Source of the DNA: Arthrobacter livingstonensis | GTDB lineage: Bacteria; Actinomycetota; Actinomycetes; Actinomycetales; Micrococcaceae | Length of the DNA stretch: 64,000 nt | Direction of reading: 5' to 3' | NCBI RefSeq assembly: GCF_003219815.1 | Contig: NZ_QJVD01000007.1 | Location: forward strand, 1 to 64,000 | Part shown: one piece after another, positions 1-8,207 of the stretch | Layout of the letters: each line of letters opens with the position of its first letter | Position numbering within the stretch: the first letter of the stretch is position 1 | Position numbers and translations under genes: made by a program | Notes under the pieces: generated by a model | Databases searched by the model: none | The model's input: the letters and a program-made list of their open reading frames with translations, nothing else | What the model was told of the DNA's origin: nothing

Positions 1-108
1 GTCCGCCTCCTCAACGGCATCGCCCTCTACACACCCACCAACAGCACCGACCCCACCCGCCACGACCTCCGCAACCCCTACCACCACGGCCTCATCCTCC
101 CCGAATGA
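1..108 (+). CDS. C-terminal end of an unidentified protein (partial)
   Basis: The window opens inside a reading frame that runs to a TGA at 106-108, giving 35 residues ending in the motif HHGLILPE. Nearly every codon ends in C, which is strong coding-type bias and noticeably more uniform than in the neighbouring genes. I do not recognise the family from so short a tail. It faces the next gene tail to tail with a 17-base gap. Only the reading frame and codon bias support it. Confidence 0.55.
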   Translation, partial: VRLLNGIALYTPTNSTDPTRHDLRNPYHHGLILPE

Positions 109-125
109 GCCCGGCCACCGGGGAC

Positions 126-1070
126 TTAAAAGAGGGATTCCTGCAGGGCCGGTACCTCTGTCGCGTAGCCGCCAAACCGGATCTTGTGTCCCTTCAACGC
201 CGCAAGGTCGGCCAGAAACACGGTGTCCGCTTCATCCACGGCCACCAGAGCGTAGCTGCCCACCATCGAATCCAGCCGCATGCCGTGCCCGCCCGAGTCC
301 AGCGCCTGCGGGTAGGCAATGCGTTGTCCTGCACCTGTAACGGCGTCGGCAAATGTGCTGCGTTCCCACTGCTCGGTTATGGTTTCAAAGCCATCCAGCG
401 CAAGGTTGTCCAGGAACTCACGGACGACGCCGGCTGCGTCCCGGTTGCATGCGTCAAGTTGGGTACCAGTCCGGGGCTGTAGCAGCGCAGAGAACTTGGC
501 AGCACCTCGCACAAATTGCGTCAGTCCCACCTCTTTGGACACTGCGTCTTCCAGAACCCGCACCACCGAACCGTCCCGCGCGCGGGCCACATACTGCGCC
601 GCTATGGCGCCTTGTTCGGCCAATCGCGTCCACTTGCTGCGTTCCGAGGCTGTCCCCACCTTGGTGGTGCCATCGGCAAACGTGGCAGCATACAGCCAGT
701 GCGGCTGCGCCAGATACGCCCTCAGCCCGGGCGGACCAATGCCGCTGCGGTGAAAGTCGTGCATGAACCGGAAGTCGTCCCGGGCAAAGCAGGGACCGCA
801 TTGGAAGCCGCGTTCGGCTCCCTGGCCAACGGGGCATCGGTGGTGCTCAGCCTCGGTAGGGCCCTGCACTGCCGAATACCCGAGGCAATACCTGGCAGGA
901 ATGCCAAGCCCGGACTCTACTTGGAACCGGAGCCACAGGCCGGCTTCCAGCGGCAGGCGGGAATCGCCGTCGTCCGTGATCAGGGAAAGGACGGGTCCAT
1001 CCAGAGCCCACGTGATCCCGCGGACCAGGCCGCCCCTGCGCGCATTCCAGGACTCGACAGCTGCCACCAA
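126..1070 (-). CDS. DUF2797 family protein
   Basis: A 314-residue cytosolic protein matching the DUF2797 pattern. Cysteines at about residues 62, 79, 91 and 94, the last two as CGPC, look like a metal site and are followed by RDDFRFMH. The central block HWLYAATFADGTTKVGTA, then R, QGA and a later E, resembles the GIY-YIG nuclease layout; that likeness is my inference and the biochemical role is unknown. The start is TTG at 1070 or GTG at 1067. Both lie within five bases of the stop of the CitE-like gene upstream, so the two are probably translationally coupled. Confidence 0.8.
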   Translation of the reverse strand: MVAAVESWNARRGGLVRGITWALDGPVLSLITDDGDSRLPLEAGLWLRFQVESGLGIPARYCLGYSAVQGPTEAEHHRCPVGQGAERGFQCGPCFARDDFRFMHDFHRSGIGPPGLRAYLAQPHWLYAATFADGTTKVGTASERSKWTRLAEQGAIAAQYVARARDGSVVRVLEDAVSKEVGLTQFVRGAAKFSALLQPRTGTQLDACNRDAAGVVREFLDNLALDGFETITEQWERSTFADAVTGAGQRIAYPQALDSGGHGMRLDSMVGSYALVAVDEADTVFLADLAALKGHKIRFGGYATEVPALQESLF

Positions 1071-1071
1071 A

Positions 1072-1944
1072 TTAGATGGCCGGCTGGACGCCGTATGCCA
1101 CGGCCAGCTTCATGATTTTCTCAGCCCTGCCCAGGCGGGGCAGGTCCGAGCCGTCGCGGATGACTCCGCCGCGGGCCTTGAAATCGTCCATGAAGTCCGT
1201 GGCCCAGGCGACGTCGGTGGGCGTGGGGCTGATGACTTCGTTGATGATGGTGGTCTGGTCGACGGCCAGGCACAGCTTGCCGGTCATGCCCATCGAGACA
1301 GTGATGGCCGACTGTTCGCGCAGGATCGGGTGGTTGGTGCCCACAGTGGGTCCGTCGATGGGGCCGGGCAGGTTGCCGACGCGGCTGGCAACCACGAGCT
1401 TCGCGCGAGGGTAGGCCATGGCTTCGCGGTCGGCGGCCATGCCGGTGTCGCGACGGAAGTCGCCGGAGCCGAATGCCAGACGGAAGGCGCCCTCGGCGCG
1501 GGCGATGTTGTTGGCTTCCTCGATGCCCAGTGCGGATTCCACCAAGGCCAGGACCCTGGTCTTGCCATCGAGACGGTGGTAAGTTTCCTTGACCTGCTCG
1601 GCGTTTTCAGTCTTCGCCAGCATCACGCCGAGCAGATTGGGGACGTTGCGCAGTCCGGCAACGTCGGCAGCCCAGAAGTCCGAGTGGACGTCGTTGATCC
1701 GGACCCAGGCCTTGCCGCCGTTGCGCAACCAGTCAATGACGTCGGCACGCGCGGCGTCCTTCTTCTTGGGGTCCACGGCATCTTCAATATCCAACACAAT
1801 GGCGTCGGCACGCGAGTCTGCGGCCTCGTCGAAGATTTCCGGGCGGGTTGCGGGCACGAGCAGCCAGGACCGGGCGATTTCGGCCGGAATATTGCGCGTG
1901 CGGGCGGGCTTGGAATTGGCGTCGGTGCGAACGGTACTAGACAT
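1072..1944 (-). CDS. HpcH/HpaI aldolase / citrate lyase beta-like (CitE-like) protein
   Basis: A 290-residue TIM-barrel lyase of the CitE/malyl-CoA lyase group, which cleave or form C-C bonds in CoA thioesters using Mg2+. Family signatures are LDIEDAV at about 51-57, VESALGIEEA with the likely metal-binding Glu near 136, and FGSGDFRRDTG with the Asp near 162. The frame stays open upstream to 2082, but ATG 1944 fits the family N-terminus and has a TACGGT box six bases before it, so a leaderless start is likely. No citrate lyase alpha or gamma subunits are nearby, which argues for a stand-alone acyl-CoA lyase. Its substrate cannot be told from the sequence. Confidence 0.82.
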   Translation of the reverse strand: MSSTVRTDANSKPARTRNIPAEIARSWLLVPATRPEIFDEAADSRADAIVLDIEDAVDPKKKDAARADVIDWLRNGGKAWVRINDVHSDFWAADVAGLRNVPNLLGVMLAKTENAEQVKETYHRLDGKTRVLALVESALGIEEANNIARAEGAFRLAFGSGDFRRDTGMAADREAMAYPRAKLVVASRVGNLPGPIDGPTVGTNHPILREQSAITVSMGMTGKLCLAVDQTTIINEVISPTPTDVAWATDFMDDFKARGGVIRDGSDLPRLGRAEKIMKLAVAYGVQPAI

Positions 1945-2037
1945 ACTTCTACCGTATACGCACTCCGGGCCCGGATCGATGTGCCGTTCTACAACACCGG
2001 ACGCAAAAGGCTGGCGGAAAACACCAGTTGGCTGCCG

Positions 2038-2104
2038 AGGGGCCAGCCAGCTTCCCGGAAAATCGTGCCAGCGATTATCCAAGGACCCGAAGCTCGGGCC
2101 CCGC
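2038..2104. repeat. Diverged copy of palindromic repeat family 2
   Basis: This intergenic stretch between the antiporter and CitE-like genes carries a core AATCGTGCCAGCGATTA flanked by GC-rich arms ending in GGGCCCCG. It resembles the two closer copies at 22974-23035 and 23063-23126, whose core is AATCGCGCCAGCGATT. The match is imperfect, so membership is probable rather than certain. Confidence 0.5.
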
Positions 2105-2115
2105 GGAGCTGGGGA

Positions 2116-3687
2116 CTATTCCGGCATGATCATGGTGCGCAGGTCCAGCTGCCGCAGTACCCGGTCCGCCACTTCGGGATCGGTTTCCGGCTCGTTCCGT
2201 GCGCTGAGCACTTCCTGGCGGGCAGCGTCGAGCGCAATGGTCTGAACGGCGATGGCCAATTCCCGGCCGCGGCGACGGCGTAGTTCGGCGCCTTCATCCT
2301 TCAAGCTCCCGTCAAGCAATTCCGCGTGCAGGCGCAACATCCTGGACTTCACCAGTTCCAGCTTCTCAGGTGGCAGGTTCTTGATGACCTCGTCGGCGCG
2401 CAGGGCCGCCACGGCTGCTTCCTGGGCACGCAGGCTCAGCAGTTTGGCCGCCTCGCGTTCCTCAACGCCGTCGTCCGTGGCCTTGAGCACCTTCATCAGC
2501 CACGGTAGCGTGAGCCCGGGAAGCACCAGTGTGGCCAGCAGCACGGCACAGGCAATGACGATTATTTCGTGCCTGCCCGGGAACGGATCCCCGGAGGGCA
2601 ACGCTACCGGCAGGGCCAACGCCAGTGCCAGGGTGGCCAGGCCGCGCATGCCGCACCACGTCAAAATCACCACGTCCTTGAGACTGGTCGGGGGAAGCTC
2701 GCCCTCGCGCTTCCTGGACAGCAGCGCCAGCATCCCGAACCACAGGAACCGCACCACGATCACCAACACGCTGACAGCCACCGCCATGGGAATCATGCCC
2801 CAAATGGCGGAGCCTTCGGTCTTGATTACCTCGCGGACTTCCAGCCCCACCAGGCCAAAGGCCAACCCGGTGACCAGCAGTTCCACCACGTCCCAAAATG
2901 CTGCCCGGGTGATGCGCTCGGTGGCGTCCTCGGCGCGGGCATGCCGCTTCATCTCCAGCGCTGTCACCACCACCGCAATGACGCCGGAGGCGTGGACTTC
3001 CTCGGCCAGGATGTACGCGGCGAAGGGCACCACCAGGGTGACTGCGCTGCGTGCCACCGGGGAGGTGATGAGTTTGGTGATCAGCCCGGTCAGCCAGCCC
3101 ATCAGCATGCCAACCACGACGGCGATCACGGCTCCCAGCGCAAACTTGCCTATCACGCCGGCCCCGAAAGGCTCCCCGTCCACTGCGCTGGCAACGGCGG
3201 CCTGAAAGATCACAATGGCTGCGGCGTCGTTGAACAGTCCCTCGCTCTGCAGCACGGTGATGAGCCTGCGTGGCATGTGCACGCGGCCGGCCACGGAATC
3301 CACGGCCACCGGGTCCGGCGGAGCCGCCATCGCACCCAGAGCCACGGCCGCCGGGAGGCCGATCCCGGGGATCAGCAGCCAGGCGGCGCCGGCCACCATG
3401 GCGGTGGAGACCACCACCAGGGCCACGGCCAGCAGGATGATGGTGCGCCACCGAACCCTGAACACGGACCACGAGCTCTTCTGGGCCGTGGCAAAGAGCA
3501 GCGGCGGCAGGAAGATGGGAAGGATCAGCTCGGGACTGATTTGCAAATCCGGGAAACCGGGGATGAACGTCATGGCGCCGGCCATGATCAGCATCAGGAC
3601 CGGGTAGGGCAGCTTGAGCCTGTCCCCCAGCCCGACGGCAACCACGGTGGCGAATAAAAGTCCGACGATCAGTACGAGCTGTTCCAC
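2116..3687 (-). CDS. CPA1-type Na+/H+ antiporter
   Basis: A 523-residue integral membrane exchanger of the monovalent cation:proton antiporter-1 family, expected to extrude Na+ (or K+) in exchange for H+. About a dozen hydrophobic segments fill residues 1-400, and the remaining 120 residues form a charged cytosolic tail. Diagnostic motifs are PPDPVAV at 123-129 and SEGLFNDAA at 148-156, which supply the transport Asp residues. The start is GTG, with TAAAGT seven bases upstream and no Shine-Dalgarno, so a leaderless transcript is likely. It lies just after an NAD(P)-binding protein on the same strand. Confidence 0.9.
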   Translation of the reverse strand: MEQLVLIVGLLFATVVAVGLGDRLKLPYPVLMLIMAGAMTFIPGFPDLQISPELILPIFLPPLLFATAQKSSWSVFRVRWRTIILLAVALVVVSTAMVAGAAWLLIPGIGLPAAVALGAMAAPPDPVAVDSVAGRVHMPRRLITVLQSEGLFNDAAAIVIFQAAVASAVDGEPFGAGVIGKFALGAVIAVVVGMLMGWLTGLITKLITSPVARSAVTLVVPFAAYILAEEVHASGVIAVVVTALEMKRHARAEDATERITRAAFWDVVELLVTGLAFGLVGLEVREVIKTEGSAIWGMIPMAVAVSVLVIVVRFLWFGMLALLSRKREGELPPTSLKDVVILTWCGMRGLATLALALALPVALPSGDPFPGRHEIIVIACAVLLATLVLPGLTLPWLMKVLKATDDGVEEREAAKLLSLRAQEAAVAALRADEVIKNLPPEKLELVKSRMLRLHAELLDGSLKDEGAELRRRRGRELAIAVQTIALDAARQEVLSARNEPETDPEVADRVLRQLDLRTMIMPE

Positions 3688-3697
3688 CCGGCTTACT

Positions 3698-4345
3698 TTA
3701 CGGGTTTAGAGCCTGTCCGATGGGCACGGGGCCGTCGGTGAATTCGATGGTGCGGCGCACGGTATCCGGCCGGTTCAGGACTGCTGCGGCCACGAGGGCC
3801 ACATTGCCGCGGGACGTGTTGCGGCTTTGGGTGTTGATGTGGGTGGTGATGGTTCCGGTCGGCTCATCCAGTGTCAGCGCCCCGGGTGCCAAGATGGTCC
3901 AGGACAACCCCGTGCCGCGCAGATGCTGGTCTGCGGCCGCCTTAGCCTCGGCGTAGGCAAAGAAGCCATCCTCCGGCGGCACGCCGTGGTCGGCGCCGGC
4001 CCCCAGATAGGACACCATGACATAGCGCGGCACCCCGGCCTCCCCGGCCGCTTCCATGGAACGGATGGCGGCATCCCTGTCAACGGCATAGGTGCGCTCC
4101 GCACTTCCGCCACCGGCCCCGGCAGACCAGACGACGGCGTCGCAGCCGGCCATCAGCTCGGCGAGCTCGGCGACGGAGGAGGAAACGACGTCGTGCACCA
4201 CGGCGGTGGCGCCCGCCGCGGCGACGTCATCGATCTGGGTCGCGTTGCGAATCACACCCGAAACATCCCAGCCGTCTGCCTTGAGCAGCGGCGCCAGCAG
4301 CAGCGCAATTTTTCCGTGCCCACCAATAATCATGACCTTGCCCAT
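3698..4345 (-). CDS. NAD(P)-binding atypical SDR (NmrA/epimerase-like)
   Basis: A 215-residue single Rossmann-fold protein of the atypical short-chain dehydrogenase group. The N-terminus MIIGGHGKIA is the dinucleotide-binding glycine loop. YAEAKAAAD near 130 keeps the Tyr-X-X-X-Lys spacing seen in active SDRs. It is shorter than true epimerases and resembles the NAD(P)H-binding proteins often annotated as putative oxidoreductases; the substrate is unknown. GAGGGGAG six bases before ATG 4345 is a clear ribosome binding site. It ends 11 bases before the antiporter gene, but the antiporter appears to have its own leaderless promoter. Confidence 0.82.
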   Translation of the reverse strand: MGKVMIIGGHGKIALLLAPLLKADGWDVSGVIRNATQIDDVAAAGATAVVHDVVSSSVAELAELMAGCDAVVWSAGAGGGSAERTYAVDRDAAIRSMEAAGEAGVPRYVMVSYLGAGADHGVPPEDGFFAYAEAKAAADQHLRGTGLSWTILAPGALTLDEPTGTITTHINTQSRNTSRGNVALVAAAVLNRPDTVRRTIEFTDGPVPIGQALNP

Positions 4346-4443
4346 AAGTTGCTCCCCTCGTCACGGCGGCGGGAATGCATCCGGCGCCTGCGTCCTTCCA
4401 GTACACACCCCAGCAGGTACCGGACGCGACTTTGGCCCGCTCA

Positions 4444-4489
4444 ACAAAAAACCCGCGGTCCCCGGCGTTTGCGCCTTGGACCACGGGTT
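4444..4489 (-). terminator. Rho-independent terminator of tRNA-Met
   Basis: Reading the minus strand just past the tRNA, AACCCGTGGTCC pairs with GGACCGCGGGTT around a short GC-rich loop, and a run of T follows. One base pair in the stem is a G-T pair. Confidence 0.8.
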
Positions 4490-4499
4490 GTTGTGTCGG

Positions 4500-4573
4500 T
4501 AGCGGCTCCGGGACTCGATCCCGGGACCTCACGATTATGAGTCGTGCGCTCTAACCAGCTGAGCTAAGCCGCC
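4500..4573 (-). tRNA. tRNA-Met (CAT), elongator type
   Basis: This 74-base cloverleaf reads GGCGGCTTAGCTCAG at the 5' end. The anticodon stem CACGA/TCGTG holds loop CTCATAA (anticodon CAT), the T arm is CCGGG-ATCGAGT-CCCGG, and the acceptor strand is AGCCGCT with discriminator A. CCA is not encoded in full; the sequence after A is CCG. The anticodon loop and the unusual G1-T72 pair match actinobacterial elongator tRNA-Met as I know it rather than the initiator. A tRNA-Ile2 with a modified CAT cannot be wholly excluded by eye. Confidence 0.92.
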
Positions 4574-4636
4574 CTAAATGAGCTTGGCCCGTGCTTGCCG
4601 GCCAAAACCGTCTTGACACGAGCCACCTCATTTGCG

Positions 4637-4708
4637 AGCCCCCCACCGGAATCGATCCGGTGACCTCGTTCTTACCAAGAACGCGCTCTACCACTGAGCT
4701 AGGGGGGC
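4637..4708 (-). tRNA. tRNA-Thr (GGT)
   Basis: This 72-base cloverleaf has acceptor strands GCCCCCC and GGGGGGC, D arm GCTCAGTGGTAGAGC, anticodon stem CGTTC/GAACG with loop TTGGTAA (anticodon GGT), T arm ACCGG/CCGGT and discriminator T. CCA is not encoded. It lies 63 bases upstream of tRNA-Met on the same strand, so the two may be co-transcribed and end at the terminator at 4444-4489. Confidence 0.93.
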
Positions 4709-5068
4709 AACGAGAAAATACTTTACCAGCGGTTTTGCAGGAAGCGAAATCGAGGATTCCACCCCTTTTTCGGGAAGGAATTTTCACCGTCAAAACGACA
4801 CCTTTTGGGGTTAAATTGACGGGGAAAGCGGTGCCGGACCCGGCGTTAACTGCCTTGAGTTCCGGCACCAGCGCTCACTGCCCATGATTTCTGTCACACG
4901 CCGGCGGCTGGGGTTGCAACGGACACCCGGGCGCCGCAGGATCCGCCTTGTGGACGCGGCTGGACCTCCCACAGGTAAAGGGGCGGGCACTGTGTCCAAT
5001 GACCCGCCCCTTTTCTTACGGCACTGTTTCAAGCCGCCAGCCCGGGCATGGCGCCCGGGTGCTGCCTG
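4709..5068. other. Intergenic region between tRNA-Thr and the RNA helicase gene
   Basis: I see no credible gene in these 360 bases. An inverted repeat GGTGCCGGA...TCCGGCACC spans about 4831-4872 and could form a hairpin. A strong bidirectional terminator lies at 4977-5016. The AT-richer stretch at about 4709-4825 probably holds the promoter of the minus-strand tRNA genes, but I could not pick convincing -35/-10 boxes. Confidence 0.5.
4977..5016. terminator. Bidirectional terminator after the helicase gene
   Basis: AAAGGGGCGGG at 4977-4987 pairs with CCCGCCCCTTTT at 5003-5014. Both strands end the hairpin in an A- or T-rich run, so it can stop transcription of the minus-strand helicase gene as well as rightward readthrough. 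Confidence 0.82.
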
Positions 5069-6997
5069 CTACCACTTGCCCTTGCTGTTGAAGCTCTGGC
5101 CGCCTTCGTGGCGGGGACGGCGGTCTCCGCCACCGTGGCCGGTGTGGCCCTGGTCGCCGGCATTGCCGCGGTCCCGGTCGCCGCCGCGGTAGCCGCCCTG
5201 GCCGCCGTCGAACTTCTTCTTGAATCCGCCCTGGCCACGGTCGCCACGGTCGTCTCGGCCCTTGTACGGGGCCGCTGCGCCGGCGGGTCGACGTCCCTTG
5301 TCCAACTCGAGGTTGATGAGCTCACCGCTAATTCGGGTCTTGCTCAGGGCACGCCACTGGTCCTTGCTCAGTTCAGCGGGCAGTTCCACCAGGGTGTGGT
5401 CTGCGCGGATGTCAATGCCGCCGATTTGCGAGGAGGACAGGCCACCCTCGTTGGCAATGGCGCCGACGATGGAGCCGGGCATGACGCGCTGGCGGCGCCC
5501 CACCGCGATACGGTAGGTGGCGTTGCCCTCGGTGAGCGTGCGGGTCGGGCCGCGGGAGCCGAAGCCGTCCTTGGCGCGTTCACGCTTCTGGTATTCCGGC
5601 GCGGCCGGCAGGTCCTGGACCAGCAGGGGCTGTCCGCCTTGGGCCATGACAGCCAGTGCGGCAGCGATCTCCGCGGCCGGGACGTCATGCTCTTCCTCGT
5701 AGCTGGCAATCAGGTCGCGGAACTTGGCCACGTCCTGGCTTGCGAGCGTCTCGGTGATCTTCTCGGCAAACTTGCCCAGTCGCAGCGTGTTGATGGTCTC
5801 GGCGGACGGCAGGTGCATCTGCTCCACCGGCTGGCGCGTGGCCTTTTCAATGGCTCGCAGCAGGTACTTCTCGCGCGGTGTCATGAACAGGATCGCGTCG
5901 CCGGAACGGCCGGCACGGCCCGTGCGGCCGATGCGGTGCACGTAGGACTCGGTGTCGTGCGGGATGTCGTAGTTGATGACGTGTGAGATCCGCTCAACGT
6001 CCAAGCCGCGGGCGGCAACGTCGGTGGCGACGAGGATGTCGAAGCGGCCATCGCGCAGGCCTTCAATGGTGCGCTCGCGCTGCTGCTGCGGGATGTCGCC
6101 GTTGATGGCAGCCGCCTGGAAGCCGCGGGCCTTAAGCTTGTCAGCCAGGTCCTCGGTAGCCATCTTGGTACGTACAAAGGCGATGACGCCGTCGAACTTC
6201 TCGACCTCAAGTACGCGCGTCAGGGCGTCGAGCTTGTGCGGGCCCATGACCTGCAGGTAGCGCTGGCGGGTGTTGGCGGCCGTGGTGGTCTTGGACTTGA
6301 CGGTCACCTCTGCCGGGTTGTTCAAGTACTGCTTGGAGATGCGGCGGATCTGGCCAGGCATGGTGGCGGAGAAGAGTGCAACCTGCTTCTCCTTCGGGGT
6401 CTGGGACAGGATCTGCTCAACATCTTCGGCAAAGCCCATGCGCAGCATCTCATCGGCTTCATCCAAGACCAGGTACTGCAGGTTGGACAGGTCCAGGGAA
6501 CCCTTGGAGAGGTGGTCGATGACACGGCCCGGGGTGCCGACAACAACCTGGGCGCCGCGGCGCAGGCCAGCAAGCTGCGGGCCATATGCGGAGCCACCGT
6601 AGACAGGCAGCACGGAGAAGTTTTCCATGTACTTGGCGTAGGAGGTGAACGCCTCCGCCACCTGCAGTGCCAGCTCGCGGGTCGGTGCCAGAACAAGGAT
6701 CTGGGTGTTCTTGGTGGGACCGTTGAGATCCATCAGCTCAGCCATGCGGGACAGGGCAGGAACAGCGAATGCTGCTGTCTTGCCGGTTCCAGTCTGGGCC
6801 AAACCAACAACGTCGCGGCCTTCGAGCAGCAGCGGAATGGTGGCGGCCTGGATGGGCGAGGGGGTTTCGTAGCCGACGTCGCTCAGGGCAGAGAGCACGC
6901 GTCCGTCGATGCCGAGCTCGGCAAAGGTAGCTTCCGGGGCTTCGTCCTTGTTGACGGCGTCAACCTCGGGGGCGTCTTGGGTAAAGTTTTCGGGCAT
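5069..6997 (-). CDS. deaD: DEAD-box ATP-dependent RNA helicase (DeaD/CsdA type)
   Basis: A 642-residue ATP-dependent RNA-unwinding protein, likely helping ribosome assembly and mRNA turnover, especially in the cold. All helicase motifs are present: TPSPIQ (Q), AQTGTGKT at 67-74, PTREL, TPGR, DEAD at 179-182, SAT, ATDVAARGLD and HRIGRTGRAG. A DbpA-type RNA-binding domain, with core YRIAVGRRQRVMPGSIV, follows at about 490-560. The tail is rich in Arg, Gly and Asp, like an RGG RNA-binding region. ATG 6997 is chosen over an upstream in-frame ATG because GAGGA lies ten bases before it. A long untranslated leader is likely. Confidence 0.93.
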   Translation of the reverse strand: MPENFTQDAPEVDAVNKDEAPEATFAELGIDGRVLSALSDVGYETPSPIQAATIPLLLEGRDVVGLAQTGTGKTAAFAVPALSRMAELMDLNGPTKNTQILVLAPTRELALQVAEAFTSYAKYMENFSVLPVYGGSAYGPQLAGLRRGAQVVVGTPGRVIDHLSKGSLDLSNLQYLVLDEADEMLRMGFAEDVEQILSQTPKEKQVALFSATMPGQIRRISKQYLNNPAEVTVKSKTTTAANTRQRYLQVMGPHKLDALTRVLEVEKFDGVIAFVRTKMATEDLADKLKARGFQAAAINGDIPQQQRERTIEGLRDGRFDILVATDVAARGLDVERISHVINYDIPHDTESYVHRIGRTGRAGRSGDAILFMTPREKYLLRAIEKATRQPVEQMHLPSAETINTLRLGKFAEKITETLASQDVAKFRDLIASYEEEHDVPAAEIAAALAVMAQGGQPLLVQDLPAAPEYQKRERAKDGFGSRGPTRTLTEGNATYRIAVGRRQRVMPGSIVGAIANEGGLSSSQIGGIDIRADHTLVELPAELSKDQWRALSKTRISGELINLELDKGRRPAGAAAPYKGRDDRGDRGQGGFKKKFDGGQGGYRGGDRDRGNAGDQGHTGHGGGDRRPRHEGGQSFNSKGKW

Positions 6998-7435
6998 GGT
7001 GAGTAAGTCCTCATTCATAGGGCCAAGCGGCCTTGACAGCCGCATTACAAAGAAATCCAGCAGCTATGTACCATCCCGTGGCAGGACTTCCGCGCCGTTG
7101 CTGCGCGCCTTCGGCGCGTATGCGGACGTCAGCAGGTGCCGGCGCCACATGGCGTTTTCTTTGCCGGCAATCCCCTATGAACGCTACTTGCCCGCCCAAA
7201 AAACTTTGCGGGCCCCATACACTTCAGGCTCCTGCCTCAAAAATTGGGCAGAAAATAAAAGGAGATACCGGAGTGGGGGATATTTCAATTGTAGGGCATA
7301 CGCTACACATTCCGCAGGGCAACTGTCGATGGGGTCCAGTGAGTTTCGGCACACGACCTTTCCCGGGGCCCTTGCGCGTCGTGGAAGAACTGTCCTCCCG
7401 CGGCCGCTGGCGGCACCGTCGCGTTGCCGGGCTGC
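6998..7435. other. Long intergenic leader upstream of the helicase gene
   Basis: No gene is credible in these 438 bases. An AT-rich patch at about 7195-7310 on the minus strand contains TACAAT (revcomp at about 7290-7295), a possible -10 box, though no good -35 lies at the right distance. If used, it would give a 5' leader of roughly 280 bases for the helicase, as is usual for cold-shock helicase genes elsewhere. The rest is GC-rich with no clear structure. Confidence 0.4.
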
Positions 7436-8095
7436 TCAGCTGGCGTTTTGCAGGATTCGCTTAAAGTATTTGCTGTAGTGGGCACTCAAGGTGAGTTCAC
7501 CGGCGTCGTGCAGTGCCTGGAGCGTGTGGACGTCCTCCACTGTCGGGTTGGAAAAGAACTTCCCGACCGTAATTCCGTGGGACGGCGTGGACTCCACCGT
7601 GATGCGATCGCCGGCCTGGACCTTCCCCTTGTGGAGGACCCGGAAATACACGCCCACCCGTCCGGCTTCCGTGAAACGCCTGACCCACTGCGGCTCGTCC
7701 ATGCGCTCGGCAAAGGTGGCGCACGGCACGCGAGGGGACGTCGCTTCCAGAAGCAGGTGTGCGCCGATGCGCCAGCGCTGGCCAATGACCGCTCCCGTGG
7801 TTTCCACGCCCTGCGTGCGCAGGTTCTCGCCAAAGAGCCCCGGCGGAATGTCGCGGCCCAGTTCCCGGCCCCAAAAGTCGGCGTCTTCTTGGGAATAGGC
7901 GTAAACGGCCTGGTCGGGACCGCCGTGATGTTCCCTGTCGCCCTGCACATCGCCGAAGACGCCAAACTTCCGGATCGCCACGGACTCCGGCACGGGCCGC
8001 TTGTCAATGGCGGTGATGCCAAAGCCCGTCTTCGTGGTGATCAGCTGGTGGACCCGGCACAGGGCGAGGAGTGTTCCGGTCGGAGGGTTGCTCAT
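7436..8095 (-). CDS. MOSC domain protein (YiiM-like)
   Basis: A 219-residue cytosolic protein of the MOSC family, which binds sulfur or molybdenum-cofactor-type ligands. Signatures are GDREHHGGPDQAVYAY near 53-68, LFGENLRTQGVE near 86-97, and a conserved Cys in PRVPCATF near 124. These match the YiiM branch, linked in other bacteria to detoxification of N-hydroxylated bases; a role here is inferred. ATG 8095 has TAAATT six bases upstream and no Shine-Dalgarno, so it is probably leaderless. It runs in the same direction as the upstream exporter gene but is separated from it by an inverted repeat. Confidence 0.85.
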   Translation of the reverse strand: MSNPPTGTLLALCRVHQLITTKTGFGITAIDKRPVPESVAIRKFGVFGDVQGDREHHGGPDQAVYAYSQEDADFWGRELGRDIPPGLFGENLRTQGVETTGAVIGQRWRIGAHLLLEATSPRVPCATFAERMDEPQWVRRFTEAGRVGVYFRVLHKGKVQAGDRITVESTPSHGITVGKFFSNPTVEDVHTLQALHDAGELTLSAHYSKYFKRILQNAS

Positions 8096-8122
8096 GCCTC
8101 TAATTTACTGGGGCAGCGAGCT

Positions 8123-8200
8123 GTTGTGCGCACCGGCCAACACGAACGTTTTGCGCCCGAACGAAAATTGCGCCGGCTTGCACCCGGGCAGGCGCACAAC
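8123..8200. repeat. Inverted repeat between the exporter and MOSC genes
   Basis: Perfect 9-base arms, GTTGTGCGC at 8123-8131 and GCGCACAAC at 8192-8200, flank a 60-base loop that itself contains smaller GC pairings. It lies just past the exporter stop on the minus strand and could end that transcript. There is no T run, so a terminator role is tentative. Confidence 0.45.
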
Positions 8201-8207
8201 GGCGCCG

